This document shows, piece after piece, positions 42,942 to 51,769 of a stretch of DNA of 64,000 nucleotides. How positions within the stretch are numbered: the first letter of the stretch is position 1; each line of letters opens with the position of its first letter. The position numbers were made by a program, and so were the translations under genes. Below the pieces are notes generated by a model. It was not told where the DNA came from. It saw only the letters and a program-made list of their open reading frames with translations, and searched no databases. This DNA is from Arthrobacter sp. ISL-28 (GTDB lineage: Bacteria > Actinomycetota > Actinomycetes > Actinomycetales > Micrococcaceae), in contig NZ_JAGGPJ010000017.1 of the NCBI RefSeq assembly GCF_018613875.1, positions 1 through 64,000 on the forward strand, in the 5' to 3' direction.

Positions 42942-43346
42942 GAGCCACCTCGCCCACATGCTAGCAACCGCAGCCTGGCCAGACCAGCACCGTGATGCTG
43001 CGGATCCGACACGGGAGAGCAAGCGAAGCGGGGCATCATTCAGGCAAGGTCTGGAAGCCACGCTGCAGGGGCCTTTCGTCCAGCCATATCTCTACCGGGA
43101 ACATGCGTAGACGAGGAGTCAGAGGCCGCGGGCGGCGCACATACGATGGACCAATGATCCGGAACAACGGACCGGATCTCGTGGAGCCGGCGCCGTAGGA
43201 GGGCAACTGAGGTCCGTATTGGGGTAAACCATAGCTCATCGGCTCTTTGGACACCTCCAGGCACGGGCGAGCGGAGACGTTTTGCTACATGGGCGCCGTT
43301 GTGACCCCCTGCGGCTTCGGGGGGATGGATTGTCGGCTGGATGACT
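42942..43346. other. Intergenic stretch
   Basis: About 400 bases with short overlapping frames and no recognised motif. It separates the CDP-alcohol transferase promoter side from the YegP-like gene end. Confidence 0.5.
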
Positions 43347-43538
43347 TCACCGCTGATCGCCGCTCTTATCACTGATCAGGCCTGTTCCGGCGATCTCCCG
43401 GACTGTGAATATTCCTGCCGCCGCTGCCCGTATTGTCGGGTACACTCCGGATGTTGCCAGGGGGTTTCCTGCGGAATCCAAAAGCCGGAAATGGTATCCC
43501 CCTTCAGAGGAGGCGAAGACTTCAAAGTGACCGGACAT
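43347..43538 (-). CDS. YegP/DUF1508-like small protein
   Basis: 63 residues from ATG 43538: MSGHFEVFASSEGGYHFRLL, then SAGNPLATSGVYPTIRAAAA and GIFTVREIAGTGLISDKSG. The pattern (F-V-F-S-G-YHFRL-D-G-P-L-S-Y-T-AA-GI-VR) is that of the single YegP-like repeat. Such proteins are small, cytoplasmic and of unknown role. The upstream frame is open, but the ATG used here gives the family's normal N-terminus. A broken copy is at 10254-10449. Confidence 0.7.
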   Translation of the reverse strand: MSGHFEVFASSEGGYHFRLLDSAGNPLATSGVYPTIRAAAAGIFTVREIAGTGLISDKSGDQR

Positions 43539-43737
43539 GTTGCTCCATTTCTCCCGCCATTGGGAGTATCGATCAACTGAAACCAGGCCGCAGGCCGTCA
43601 TCAGCAACAGATGCAGAAGCACAGTCTCCGCTCCAGCTCCTCACCGGATCCGTGACGTAGTGGCCTGCTCTGCCTGATAGGCGGCTACCTGGCTGGCGCT
43701 GTCTGTTGGGACGACAATGACGGAGTCTGCATACCGC

Positions 43738-44061
43738 CTAAAGATCCACTATGTTACCGGCTGTCGAGGGGGCTTGGAAAGGCTTCAGGGCCCCGGAACG
43801 TCTCAGGCGAACGCAGGGTAATGCCCGCGCACTCGTGCCGCTGAAGTCCGAAAATCTATGCGTTCCGAGGTTGTCAGCGATATGGCACTTGGGGTTGGCC
43901 TTGTAGCGTCGAACCGCATAGCCATCCACCCACCGGACGTAGTGAGCCACGGTGCCGTCTTTGCGTTTTCTGGAATCTCTGTATGCCACAAATTCCCTAT
44001 GCGCTGATCCCCCTTGCGGGTATCGCATTTCGACACCCGCGTGAGCGAAACCGGACTTCAC
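43738..44061 (-). pseudogene. Possible integrase-N-terminal remnant next to tRNA-Leu
   Basis: One frame reads HREFVAYRDSRKRKDGTVAH then YVRWVDGYAVRRYKANPKCH. The stretch RKRKDGTVxHYVRWVDG resembles the arm-binding N-terminus of tyrosine recombinases (IRKRxRKDGTxxYxVRWRDG). The remaining sequence shows no catalytic domain. Lying about 57 bases beyond a tRNA gene, it fits the remains of an element inserted at tRNA-Leu. It could also be a small hypothetical protein, and the boundary is uncertain. Confidence 0.35.
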
Positions 44062-44077
44062 GTGAGTGGAGACAGAA

Positions 44078-44113
44078 AAAAACCCCTAGAATCCTTGGAT
44101 TCTAGGGGTTTTC
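44078..44113 (-). terminator. Intrinsic terminator of tRNA-Leu
   Basis: AAACCCCTAGAATCC pairs exactly with GGATTCTAGGGGTTT across a TT loop. On the minus strand it is followed by a run of T (TTTTTTTC), the textbook form, 5 bases past the 3' end of the tRNA. Confidence 0.9.
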
Positions 44114-44118
44114 CCTTG

Positions 44119-44201
44119 TGCGCGGAGGGGGACTTGAACCCCCACCCCCTTTCGAGGACTAGCACCTCAAGCTAGCGCGTCTGCCATTCCGCCACCCGCG
44201 C
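44119..44201 (-). tRNA. tRNA-Leu (GAG)
   Basis: 83 bases on the minus strand. The acceptor stem is GCGCGGG paired with TCCGCGC (one G-T) and discriminator A. The anticodon arm is CTAGC-TTGAGGT-GCTAG, with anticodon GAG at 44168-44166. There is a long variable arm (class II) and a T-arm GGGGGTTCAAGTCCCCC. CCA is not encoded. The 3' end abuts the terminator at 44078. Confidence 0.95.
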
Positions 44202-44394
44202 AGGTGGTAATTCGAAGGTTCCGTTCCGCCTTTCAGCGGTTCGCTTCTCTCCGAAGCAGCGAGAAAAACTCTAACACGAACTTTGCGGAAAGATGGAATC
44301 GGGCCGAGTGGGTAGGCTGAACCTACGTGTTCCGGCGGCATCAGCCCCGCCATTACGCGCAGAATCCGCATTCGCTATGCAAGAGGAGTGATCA

Positions 44395-45699
44395 ATGTCT
44401 CACATCCGGCCAGAGGATGAAGTCGCCAGCATATGCCAGGAACTCATCCGCATCGACACATCCAACTATGGCGACGGTTCCGGACCGGGCGAACGGGCGG
44501 CGGCCGAGTACACGGCAGGACTGATCTCGGATGTGGGGCTCGACGTTGAAATCTTCGAATCCGAGCCCGGACGGGCCAACGTGGTCACCCGCCTGGCCGG
44601 AGAGGACCCCTCCGCAAGCGCCCTCGTGGTTCACGGGCATCTCGACGTCGTGCCGGCCCTGCGCGAGCAGTGGTCCGTGGATCCCTTTGGCGGCGAAGTG
44701 ACGGACGGGCTGATCTGGGGCCGGGGGGCCGTGGACATGAAGGACATGGACGCCATGATCCTGTCCGTCATGCGAGACTTCGCACGCACCGGCCGCAAGC
44801 CCAAGCGCGACCTCGTCTTCGCGTTCTTCGCCGATGAGGAGGCGGGCGGTACGCACGGTGCCCGCTACGCCGTCGAAAAACGACCGGAGCTGTTTGATGG
44901 GGCAACGGAAGCCATCTCCGAGGTCGGCGGTTTCTCCGCCACCATCGGCGGACGGCGCACCTACCTGCTGCAGACCGCGGAAAAGGGCCTCTCGTGGCTG
45001 CGGCTCGTCGCGCACGGCCGGGCTGGCCACGGCTCTCAAATCAATACGGACAACGCCGTGACACGGCTGGCCGGCGCGGTCTCCCGCATCGGGGAGTACC
45101 GGTGGCCCGTTGAACTGACGCCCACCACGCGGCAGTTCCTCGACGGCGTCACTGAACTCACCGGCGTCGAATTCGATCCTGACGATCCCGACAAGCTCCT
45201 CAAGGAGCTGGGAACCGTTGCCCGCTTCGTCGGCGCCACGCTGCAGAACACCACCAACCCGACCCAGCTCCGGGGCGGCTACAAGCACAACGTCATCCCC
45301 GAGTCCGCCGAGGCGTTGGTTGATTGCCGGACGCTTCCCGGCCAGGAGGAGCAGGTGCTGGAGATCGTCCGCGAGCTGGCGGGATCCGGAGTCGAGGTCA
45401 GCTACGTGCACAACGACGTCTCGCTGGAGGTGCCCTTCGCAGGCAACCTCGTGGATTCCATGATTGACGCGCTGCATTCCGAAGACCCGGGCGCAAAGGT
45501 CCTGCCCTACACGCTGTCCGGCGGCACCGACAACAAATCGCTGAGCCGGCTGGGGATCACCGGGTACGGGTTCGCGCCGCTGCTGCTCCCGGATGATCTG
45601 GATTTCACGGGCATGTTCCATGGTGTGGATGAACGGGTCCCGGTGGATTCGCTCAAGTTCGGGGCCCGGGTTCTGAACACGCTGCTCACGAATTACTGA
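44395..45699 (+). CDS. M20/M25/M40 family metallopeptidase (dipeptidase-like)
   Basis: 434 residues, ATG 44395 after AAGAGGAGTGATC. The zinc ligands and catalytic residues are all seen: VVHGHLDVVPA (first His and Asp), WGRGAVDMKDMDAM (bridging Asp), FFADEEAGGTHGA (catalytic Glu, ligand Glu), and a later His in LSGGTDNKS-like context. A dimerisation domain lies between. It hydrolyses peptide or acyl-amino-acid amide bonds in the cytoplasm. It is immediately followed (1-base gap) by an acyl-CoA dehydrogenase, a conserved pair in Arthrobacter-like genomes by my recollection, not verified. Confidence 0.93.
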   Translation: MSHIRPEDEVASICQELIRIDTSNYGDGSGPGERAAAEYTAGLISDVGLDVEIFESEPGRANVVTRLAGEDPSASALVVHGHLDVVPALREQWSVDPFGGEVTDGLIWGRGAVDMKDMDAMILSVMRDFARTGRKPKRDLVFAFFADEEAGGTHGARYAVEKRPELFDGATEAISEVGGFSATIGGRRTYLLQTAEKGLSWLRLVAHGRAGHGSQINTDNAVTRLAGAVSRIGEYRWPVELTPTTRQFLDGVTELTGVEFDPDDPDKLLKELGTVARFVGATLQNTTNPTQLRGGYKHNVIPESAEALVDCRTLPGQEEQVLEIVRELAGSGVEVSYVHNDVSLEVPFAGNLVDSMIDALHSEDPGAKVLPYTLSGGTDNKSLSRLGITGYGFAPLLLPDDLDFTGMFHGVDERVPVDSLKFGARVLNTLLTNY

Positions 45700-45700
45700 G

Positions 45701-46867
45701 ATGCCCATGGGCCCCGAGCAGCTGCTGCCCGACTCACTGCTTGAGCGCATCCGGGGGAGGGCGGCAGGCTACGACGCAAAGAATGCGTTCTTCTTCGAAG
45801 ATCTCGAGGAGCTCACCGCGGCCGGGTACCTGAAAGCATTTGTCCCGGCTTCCGACGGCGGTTCCGGGTTTGGTCTCGAAACGGTCGCCGGCTGTCAGCG
45901 GCGGCTGGCGACGGCGGCCCCCGCCACGGCTCTGGCCGTGAACATGCATTTGGTCTGGACCGGCGTGGCGCGGGTCCTGGCGGACCGCGGCGACGCATCC
46001 CTTGACTTTGTCCTGTCGGAAGCAGCAAAAGGTGAAATTTTCGCCTTTGGAAACTCCGAAGCGGGCAACGACGCTGTCCTCTTTGATTCCCTTACCGAGG
46101 CCAGGCCGCTCCCCGACGGCGGCTATGGGTTCACGGGTACCAAGATCTTCACCAGCCTTTCGCCGGCCTGGACCCGGCTCGGGATCTTCGGCAAGGACAG
46201 CGCTGCACGCGGCGGCGAGGGTGAACTGGTGCACGGCTTCCTCGACCGCGCTGCACCCGGCTATGAGCTCCTGGACGACTGGAACACTCTGGGCATGCGC
46301 GCCAGCCAGTCCAACACGACCGTACTGCGCGGTGCAGTGGTGCCGGCACACCGCATTTTCAGGAAGCTGCCGGTGGGGCCCAACGCGGACCCCTTGATCT
46401 TCGCCATCTTCGCCTGCTTTGAGACACTCCTCGCCGCCGTCTACACAGGCGTCGGCGAACGGGCCCTGACCCTGGGCGTCGAAGCAGCTAAACGCCGTAC
46501 ATCCTTCAAGAACGGCGGACGGAGCTATGCCCAGGACCCCGACATCCGCTGGAAGATTGCGGAGGCAGCCATGGTCATGGACGCGCTCTATCCCCATTTG
46601 GCGCAAGTCGCCAGAGACGTGGACGCGCTGGTAGACCACGGAAACCAGTGGTTCCCGAAACTCGTGGGGCTCAAGGTACGAGCCACGGAGACAGCCCGGA
46701 CCGTGGTGGACACGGCCATCCGTGTATCCGGCGGCTCAAGCTACTTCCGCGGAACGGAACTTGAGCGGCTTTACCGCGACGTGCTCGCCGGAATATTCCA
46801 TCCCTCGGATGACGAGTCGGCGCACAACACCGTGGCCAACGCGTGGCTGGGCCCGCTCGAGGAGTAG
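45701..46867 (+). CDS. Acyl-CoA dehydrogenase family protein
   Basis: 388 residues, normal length. Features: FEDLEELTAAGYLKAFVPAS (N-terminal helices), GEIFAFGNSEAGNDAV, GYGFTGTKIFTSLSPAW, GMRASQSNTTVLRGAVVPAH, IRVSGGSSYFRGTELERLYR. The typical catalytic Glu near the C-terminus is not obvious (VLAGIFHPSDDESAHN), so it may be an acyl-CoA dehydrogenase relative with other chemistry, such as a flavin monooxygenase or nitroalkane-type enzyme. It probably shares a transcript with the M20 peptidase. Confidence 0.88.
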   Translation: MPMGPEQLLPDSLLERIRGRAAGYDAKNAFFFEDLEELTAAGYLKAFVPASDGGSGFGLETVAGCQRRLATAAPATALAVNMHLVWTGVARVLADRGDASLDFVLSEAAKGEIFAFGNSEAGNDAVLFDSLTEARPLPDGGYGFTGTKIFTSLSPAWTRLGIFGKDSAARGGEGELVHGFLDRAAPGYELLDDWNTLGMRASQSNTTVLRGAVVPAHRIFRKLPVGPNADPLIFAIFACFETLLAAVYTGVGERALTLGVEAAKRRTSFKNGGRSYAQDPDIRWKIAEAAMVMDALYPHLAQVARDVDALVDHGNQWFPKLVGLKVRATETARTVVDTAIRVSGGSSYFRGTELERLYRDVLAGIFHPSDDESAHNTVANAWLGPLEE

Positions 46868-46924
46868 GGGACGTCACGGATTGGAGGCGCAGCCGACGTC
46901 CGCCTGGACCCGGGGATCCGGGTC

Positions 46925-47158
46925 CTACACTGTCCTCTGGACCTGCGTGACCCGCCGCCGCAGCCAAAAGCGACGGCCGCCGCCCATGTAGAGCCGGCTC
47001 CGCTCCAGTTCCCACTTACCGTACTCGGAATGTTCAACCAAGCGGCGGCGCGCTTCGGGCAGCGAATCGTCAGGACCAACCGTCAGTACGAGGTACTCGT
47101 ACTGCCTCACATAGTCCCGTTCCCGCAGGACCGAGCTGGTCAGAAAATGTTCCTTCAT
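46925..47158 (-). CDS. DUF5703 family small protein
   Basis: 77 residues from ATG 47158 (MKEHFLTSSVLRERDYVRQY). Conserved parts are YEYLVLTVGPDDSLPEARRR, LVEHSEYGKWELERSRLYMG and GRRFWLRRRVTQVQRTV. This matches the actinobacterial DUF5703 family, which has no assigned role. It diverges from 47198 across 40 bases. The basic C-terminus could bind nucleic acid. Confidence 0.75.
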   Translation of the reverse strand: MKEHFLTSSVLRERDYVRQYEYLVLTVGPDDSLPEARRRLVEHSEYGKWELERSRLYMGGGRRFWLRRRVTQVQRTV

Positions 47159-47197
47159 TGCTCTCCATTTTCGTCCTTTTCCCGCTAACGTGAAGTC

Positions 47198-47467
47198 ATG
47201 AGCATCGATCCGCGTGTCGCGCTTCAGTCCCTGACCTCCGCCTTGGAAGAACATCTGGTTGCAGCTTCGACGCGAAGGGGGGATGGCGACCCTGCGGTGG
47301 AAGCGGCGTTTTTTGCAGTTGCTGATGCTTTTGAAGTTTACGAGGACGCGCTGTACGAGGCTTACAACGAAGTCACGCCGCTCCAGGTTTTCGACGACGA
47401 AGAAGAGGAAGAAGACGAAGAGCGCCAAGTCGACGACGACGAGGATCTTGAGATCGTCGACGAGTGA
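47198..47467 (+). CDS. Small acidic protein
   Basis: 89 residues: MSIDPRVALQSLTSALEEHL, helix to about 60 (EAAFFAVADAFEVYEDALYE, with conserved aromatic and acidic pattern), then a run of Asp/Glu (FDDEEEEEDEERQVDDDEDL) to the end. No family name recognised, but similar acidic-tailed proteins are common in Micrococcales. It may be an adaptor or a nucleic-acid mimic; both are guesses. It faces away from DUF5703. Confidence 0.65.
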   Translation: MSIDPRVALQSLTSALEEHLVAASTRRGDGDPAVEAAFFAVADAFEVYEDALYEAYNEVTPLQVFDDEEEEEDEERQVDDDEDLEIVDE

Positions 47468-47539
47468 GCCGGGTCGAGGCGGATCACCGGACTACCCGGC
47501 TGCCTTGAGAAACCGGCTGCTGATTTATCCCGCAGCTGT

Positions 47540-48478
47540 TTAATTGACCCTGCTTGAAACGTCCTCCAGTGCCCGTGCAATTTCGGCTGGCAGCGGGGTC
47601 AGCTGTGAATCCAGGATTTCTTTGAGCTGCACGGGCGTTCTCGGCCCCACGATGGCGGTGGCCACACCGTGCTGGGAGAGCAGCCAGCTCAAGGCAACGT
47701 CCACCGGCGACCGGCCTAGTCCGCGCGCCGCCATCGCAACCGCCTCAACCACCTGAGACGCAGGCTGCTGCAGGTACGGCTCCACGTACGTGGCAAGACG
47801 GGTTCCCGCCGCCCGCGAGTCGGCAGGGACATGGCCACGGTATTTGCCTGTCAGCACGCCGCGGCCCAGGGGCGCCCACGCCATCAGCCCCAGCCCCGCG
47901 TCCTCGACGGCGGGGATGAGCTCCTCCTCGGGTTGGCGCCGGAGGAGCGAGTATTCCGACTGGCAGGCCACGAGCGGGAAGCCGGCGACGGCGGCAGCCT
48001 TGGCCGTCTGCCAGCCGTTGTAGTTGGCGATCCCGGCGTAGCGGGCCCGTCCGCTGCGCACCGCCAACTCAAGGGCGGAGAGCGTTTCGTCCAGCGGAAC
48101 GTTATGGTCCCATGCCTGGGCGAACCAGATGTCCACATAGTCGGTCCCGAGCCGGACCAGGCTCGCATCCAGGGCGGTCAGCATCGCGCTCCGCGAGGCG
48201 TCTACTTTCTGCCGACCGTCCGACGCCGACACGCCCGCTTTCGTGGAGATCACCACTTCCGTGCGGGCGACGACGTCGCCGATCATTTCGCCCAGCATGG
48301 CCTCCGCCAGACCGTCCGCGTACGACGCTGCCGTGTCCACGAGCGTGCCGCCGCCGTCAACGAATGTGCGCAGCAGCTCGGATGCGTCCTGGTCATCAGT
48401 TTCACGGGCCCATGACATGGTGCCGAGGGAGAGGGCGGAGGCACGAAGCCCACTGTTGCCGACGTAACGCTGCTGCAT
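47540..48478 (-). CDS. Aldo/keto reductase, catalytic His replaced by Gln
   Basis: 312 residues. NADPH-dependent reductase fold: MQQRYVGNSGLRASALSLGT, catalytic Asp48 (LVDTAASYADG), Tyr53, Lys80 (VISTKAGVS). The fourth residue, normally His in DLYLLHxWD, aligns with Gln121 in DIWFAQAWDHN. A loss of the proton-relay His lowers activity in many AKRs, so specificity may differ or the reaction may be reversed. The rest (LGLMAWAPLGRGVLTGKYRG; WLLSQHGVATAIVGPRTPVQ) is typical. Divergent from uppP. Confidence 0.9.
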   Translation of the reverse strand: MQQRYVGNSGLRASALSLGTMSWARETDDQDASELLRTFVDGGGTLVDTAASYADGLAEAMLGEMIGDVVARTEVVISTKAGVSASDGRQKVDASRSAMLTALDASLVRLGTDYVDIWFAQAWDHNVPLDETLSALELAVRSGRARYAGIANYNGWQTAKAAAVAGFPLVACQSEYSLLRRQPEEELIPAVEDAGLGLMAWAPLGRGVLTGKYRGHVPADSRAAGTRLATYVEPYLQQPASQVVEAVAMAARGLGRSPVDVALSWLLSQHGVATAIVGPRTPVQLKEILDSQLTPLPAEIARALEDVSSRVN

Positions 48479-48528
48479 AGCAGCAAGCTTACGGGGAAAC
48501 CACCAGTGTCATGACGTAGGGTCTTAGA

Positions 48529-49362
48529 GTGAACTGGATTGAAGCGGCCCTGCTGGGTCTTGTGCAGGGGCTGACCGAATTCCTCCCGATCTCATCGAGC
48601 GCCCACCTTCGGATCGTGGGCTCGTTCCTGCCCAATGCTGCAGACCCCGGCGCCGCATTCACCGCCATCACGCAGCTCGGCACCGAGACAGCCGTGATCG
48701 TGTACTTCTGGCAGGACATTATCCGCATCGCACGAGCCTGGTTCGGCTCCCTGGCGGGACGGGTCTCCCGGCAGGACCCTGATGCCCGGATGGGCTGGCT
48801 TGTGATTCTGGGCAGCTTGCCCATCATCGTCCTGGGACTTCTGTTCCAGGACCAGATCGAATCCGTGCTGCGCAGCCTGTGGATCGTTGCCACCACGCTG
48901 ATCGTTTTCGGGCTCATCCTTGCCGTGGCGGACGCGGTCGGCAGGCAGGACCGCGAGCTGACCCGGCTTACCTCTAAGCACGGCGTTTTGTACGGGTTTG
49001 CCCAGGCCATGGCGCTGATCCCGGGAGTTTCGCGCTCGGGGGGCACCATTACAGCGGGCCTGCTGATGGGATACACCCGTGAAGCGGCAGCCCGCTATTC
49101 ATTCCTGCTGGCCATCCCGGCCGTTTTCGGCAGCGGCCTCTACCAGCTGTACAAGGTGGTGTCCAAGGACGGAGTCGGCGGACCCTACGGGCTGCCCGAG
49201 ACGACACTCGCCACAGCCATTGCGTTCGTTGTGGGATACGTCATCATCGGCTGGTTCCTAAAGTTCATTTCGACCCGCAGCTACCGGCTCTTTGTCTGGT
49301 ACCGGATTCTCCTTGGCCTCGCCCTCTACCTCCTGCTCGGTTTCAATGTCATCAGCGCCTAG
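48529..49362 (+). CDS. uppP: Undecaprenyl-diphosphate phosphatase
   Basis: 277 residues from GTG 48529 ([20 protein letters not shown]). Eight-helix membrane protein. The two signature stretches are [17 protein letters not shown] (with conserved Glu and His) and the [17 protein letters not shown] region (Ser/Arg). Hydrolyses undecaprenyl diphosphate to the monophosphate carrier for peptidoglycan; overexpression gives bacitracin resistance in related species. 15 bases before mshC, same strand, so probably one transcript. Confidence 0.95.
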   Translation: MNWIEAALLGLVQGLTEFLPISSSAHLRIVGSFLPNAADPGAAFTAITQLGTETAVIVYFWQDIIRIARAWFGSLAGRVSRQDPDARMGWLVILGSLPIIVLGLLFQDQIESVLRSLWIVATTLIVFGLILAVADAVGRQDRELTRLTSKHGVLYGFAQAMALIPGVSRSGGTITAGLLMGYTREAAARYSFLLAIPAVFGSGLYQLYKVVSKDGVGGPYGLPETTLATAIAFVVGYVIIGWFLKFISTRSYRLFVWYRILLGLALYLLLGFNVISA

Positions 49363-49377
49363 CACTAGGCTTGATCT

Positions 49378-50655
49378 GTGAAGTCCTGGATATCCCGCCC
49401 CGTTCCTGAGCTCCCGGGCAAAATGCCTGCCCTCCGCCTGTTTGATACAGCAGCCGGTGAGGTCGTGAGCCTCCAGGCTAACGGTGAGCAGTCAATGTAT
49501 GTCTGCGGCATCACCCCGTATGACGCCACCCACATGGGCCACGCCGCCAGCTACGTCGCCTTCGACCTGCTGAACCGAGCCTGGCGCGACGGCGGCCAGG
49601 CCGTTTCGTACGTCCAGAACGTCACGGACGTGGACGATCCGCTGCTGGAACGGGCCACCGCCACCGGGGTTGACTGGCGCGAGCTGGCGGCCAGCCAGAT
49701 CGAACTCTTCCGGACAGACATGGAAGCCCTCAACGTCCTGGCCCCTGACCACTACGTCGGAGCCGTCGAATCCATGCCGCTGATCGTTCCGGCAATCGAG
49801 CGGCTCCTCCACCAGGGTCTTGCCTACCGTGTCACCGGCACCCCCGGCGAGCCTGACGGCGACATCTACTACGACGTTGAGGCCGCCGGAAAGCATGCCG
49901 TCGATGTCGACGCCTGGACGCTCGGAGCCGTGTCCGGCCTGCCGGAGCCGGAAATGCTCGAACTGTTCGCCGAACGAGGCGGAGATCCCGGCCGTGCGGG
50001 CAAGCGCCAGGCACTGGACCCGCTCCTTTGGCGGGTGGCCCGCGACGGCGAGCCCAGCTGGGCCGGCGGCGAGCTGGGGGAGGGGCGCCCGGGCTGGCAC
50101 ATTGAATGTACGGTCATAGCCCAGGAATACCTGCCCATGCCCTTCACGGTGCAGGGCGGCGGCTCCGACCTCGTCTTTCCCCACCACGAGATGGGGGCCG
50201 GCCACGCCTACTCACTCTCCGGACTGCCTTTGGCGAGGCACTTTGCCCATGCCGGAATGGTGGGACTGGACGGCGAAAAGATGAGCAAGTCCAAGGGCAA
50301 CCTTGTCCTGGTATCAAAGCTCCGGGCCCAGGGCGAGGAACCTGCAGCCATCCGACTCGCGATCCTGGCCCACCATTACCGCTCGGACTGGTCCTGGACC
50401 GCCGAGGGCTTTTCCTACGCCAAGAACCGGCTCGGACGCTGGCGTTCGGCGCTGGCAACGGCACCCGCCAACTCGGCCGCCCCTCTCGTGGAAGACATGC
50501 GCGCGGCCATGGCCAACGACCTCGACGCTCCCGCGGCGCTGGCCGCCGTAGACCGCTGGGCCGGGATCGCACTGGCGGGCGACGGCGAGGCGTGCGCCCC
50601 TGACCAGGCACTAGTGAGCGACGCCGTCGACGCACTGCTCGGCATCGAACTGTAG
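49378..50655 (+). CDS. mshC: L-cysteine:1D-myo-inositol 2-amino-2-deoxy-alpha-D-glucopyranoside ligase
   Basis: 425 residues with GTG start 49378. A cysteinyl-tRNA-synthetase-like enzyme without the anticodon domain, joining Cys to GlcN-Ins in mycothiol synthesis with ATP. Seen: the zinc-site segment [20 protein letters not shown] with HMGH at residues 52-55 (the HIGH motif), [40 protein letters not shown], and KMSKSKG at 301-307. Length and the early end (no anticodon-binding part) separate it from cysS. Its presence means the organism makes mycothiol, consistent with the thiol-dependent ECM4-like enzyme at 27101. Confidence 0.95.
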   Translation: MKSWISRPVPELPGKMPALRLFDTAAGEVVSLQANGEQSMYVCGITPYDATHMGHAASYVAFDLLNRAWRDGGQAVSYVQNVTDVDDPLLERATATGVDWRELAASQIELFRTDMEALNVLAPDHYVGAVESMPLIVPAIERLLHQGLAYRVTGTPGEPDGDIYYDVEAAGKHAVDVDAWTLGAVSGLPEPEMLELFAERGGDPGRAGKRQALDPLLWRVARDGEPSWAGGELGEGRPGWHIECTVIAQEYLPMPFTVQGGGSDLVFPHHEMGAGHAYSLSGLPLARHFAHAGMVGLDGEKMSKSKGNLVLVSKLRAQGEEPAAIRLAILAHHYRSDWSWTAEGFSYAKNRLGRWRSALATAPANSAAPLVEDMRAAMANDLDAPAALAAVDRWAGIALAGDGEACAPDQALVSDAVDALLGIEL

Positions 50656-50692
50656 GATCCGCCGCGGAACCTACAGGGTCCGCCGGGGAGAG

Positions 50693-51598
50693 TCAGGGCT
50701 TGTCCTTGCCCCGCCGCTTCAGGTAGCGCTCAAACTCTCTCGCGATGGATTCTCCGCTGGCCTCGGGAAGGTCGGCGGTGTCCTTCGCCTCTTCGAGCTG
50801 GCGCACGTAGGCGGCGATTTCCGGGTCCTCGGTGGCCAGCTCGTTGACGCCGCGTTCCCAGGCATCGGCTTCTTCTGCCAGCTCGTGAGTGTCCAGCGGA
50901 ACCTGCAGCAGTTCCTCAATGCGGTGCAGCAGCGCCAATTGCGCCTTGGGCGACGGCGCCTGGGCCACATAGTGCGGCACGGCGGCCCACAGGGAGACTG
51001 TGGGGATGCCGGCCAGCAAGGCAACCTCCGACAGCACTCCGACGATCCCCACCGGGCCCTCATACTGTGAAGCTTCCAGGTTCAGCCGCTCACGCAGGGC
51101 AGCGTCATCGGTTGAGGTGCTGACCGGAATGGGACGGCTGTGCGGGACGTCCGCCAACAGGGCGCCCACCAGCACCACGTAGTCCACGTGGAGCGCCTCG
51201 GCGTGGACCAGCAACTCTGCGGTGTAGGCCCGCCACTTGTACGACGGCTCCGTTCCCTGGACGAAGATCACGTCCACATTGGTTCGGGGCGCACTGGCCT
51301 TGTAAATGCGGGTGGACGGCCACTTGATTTTGCGTTCGCCCGAGGCCGTTCGCCGGACAATGGGCCGGGTGAACTGGAAGTCGTAATACTCGTCAGCATC
51401 AATGGATGCGACCTTTTTGCCGCCCCACAACTTATTGAGATATCGCAGCGCGTCACTTGCCGCTTCCCCGGCATCATTCCAGCCTTCGAAGGCGGCGAGC
51501 ATCACTGTAATGCGCTGTCCCTCCGGAACTGGCTGCAGCAACTGCTCCGGCTCGGGCGCAGTACCCGGTTCGGTGGTATCTCCGTCGAAGCTATTCAT
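50693..51598 (-). CDS. PAC2 family protein
   Basis: 301 residues. The PAC2 (proteasome assembly chaperone-like) domain is clear: VMLAAFEGWNDAGEAASDAL, DADEYYDFQFTRPIVRRTAS, IYKASAPRTNVDVIFVQGTE and EVALLAGIPTVSLWAAVPHY. Actinobacterial PAC2 proteins are of unknown activity, similar to proteasome chaperones in archaea and eukaryotes. It converges on mshC with a 37-base gap. It lies about 4 kb from the proteasome cluster, so a chaperone link is possible but not shown. Confidence 0.85.
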   Translation of the reverse strand: MNSFDGDTTEPGTAPEPEQLLQPVPEGQRITVMLAAFEGWNDAGEAASDALRYLNKLWGGKKVASIDADEYYDFQFTRPIVRRTASGERKIKWPSTRIYKASAPRTNVDVIFVQGTEPSYKWRAYTAELLVHAEALHVDYVVLVGALLADVPHSRPIPVSTSTDDAALRERLNLEASQYEGPVGIVGVLSEVALLAGIPTVSLWAAVPHYVAQAPSPKAQLALLHRIEELLQVPLDTHELAEEADAWERGVNELATEDPEIAAYVRQLEEAKDTADLPEASGESIAREFERYLKRRGKDKP

Positions 51599-51769
51599 CC
51601 CTTCACCCTACGTCCAACACCGTTCCAGTTGCAGTGAATGAACCGCCGCACATCTGGTGCGGGCACGGAAACGGCCCGCGGGACCGCCGCACGCCCCGGA
51701 TATTCGCCGAGGGCGTAGGCGGCACCTTCTGGGAAGGGCAGCCGGGGCGGGGCCCGTAGACTGGAAGGC

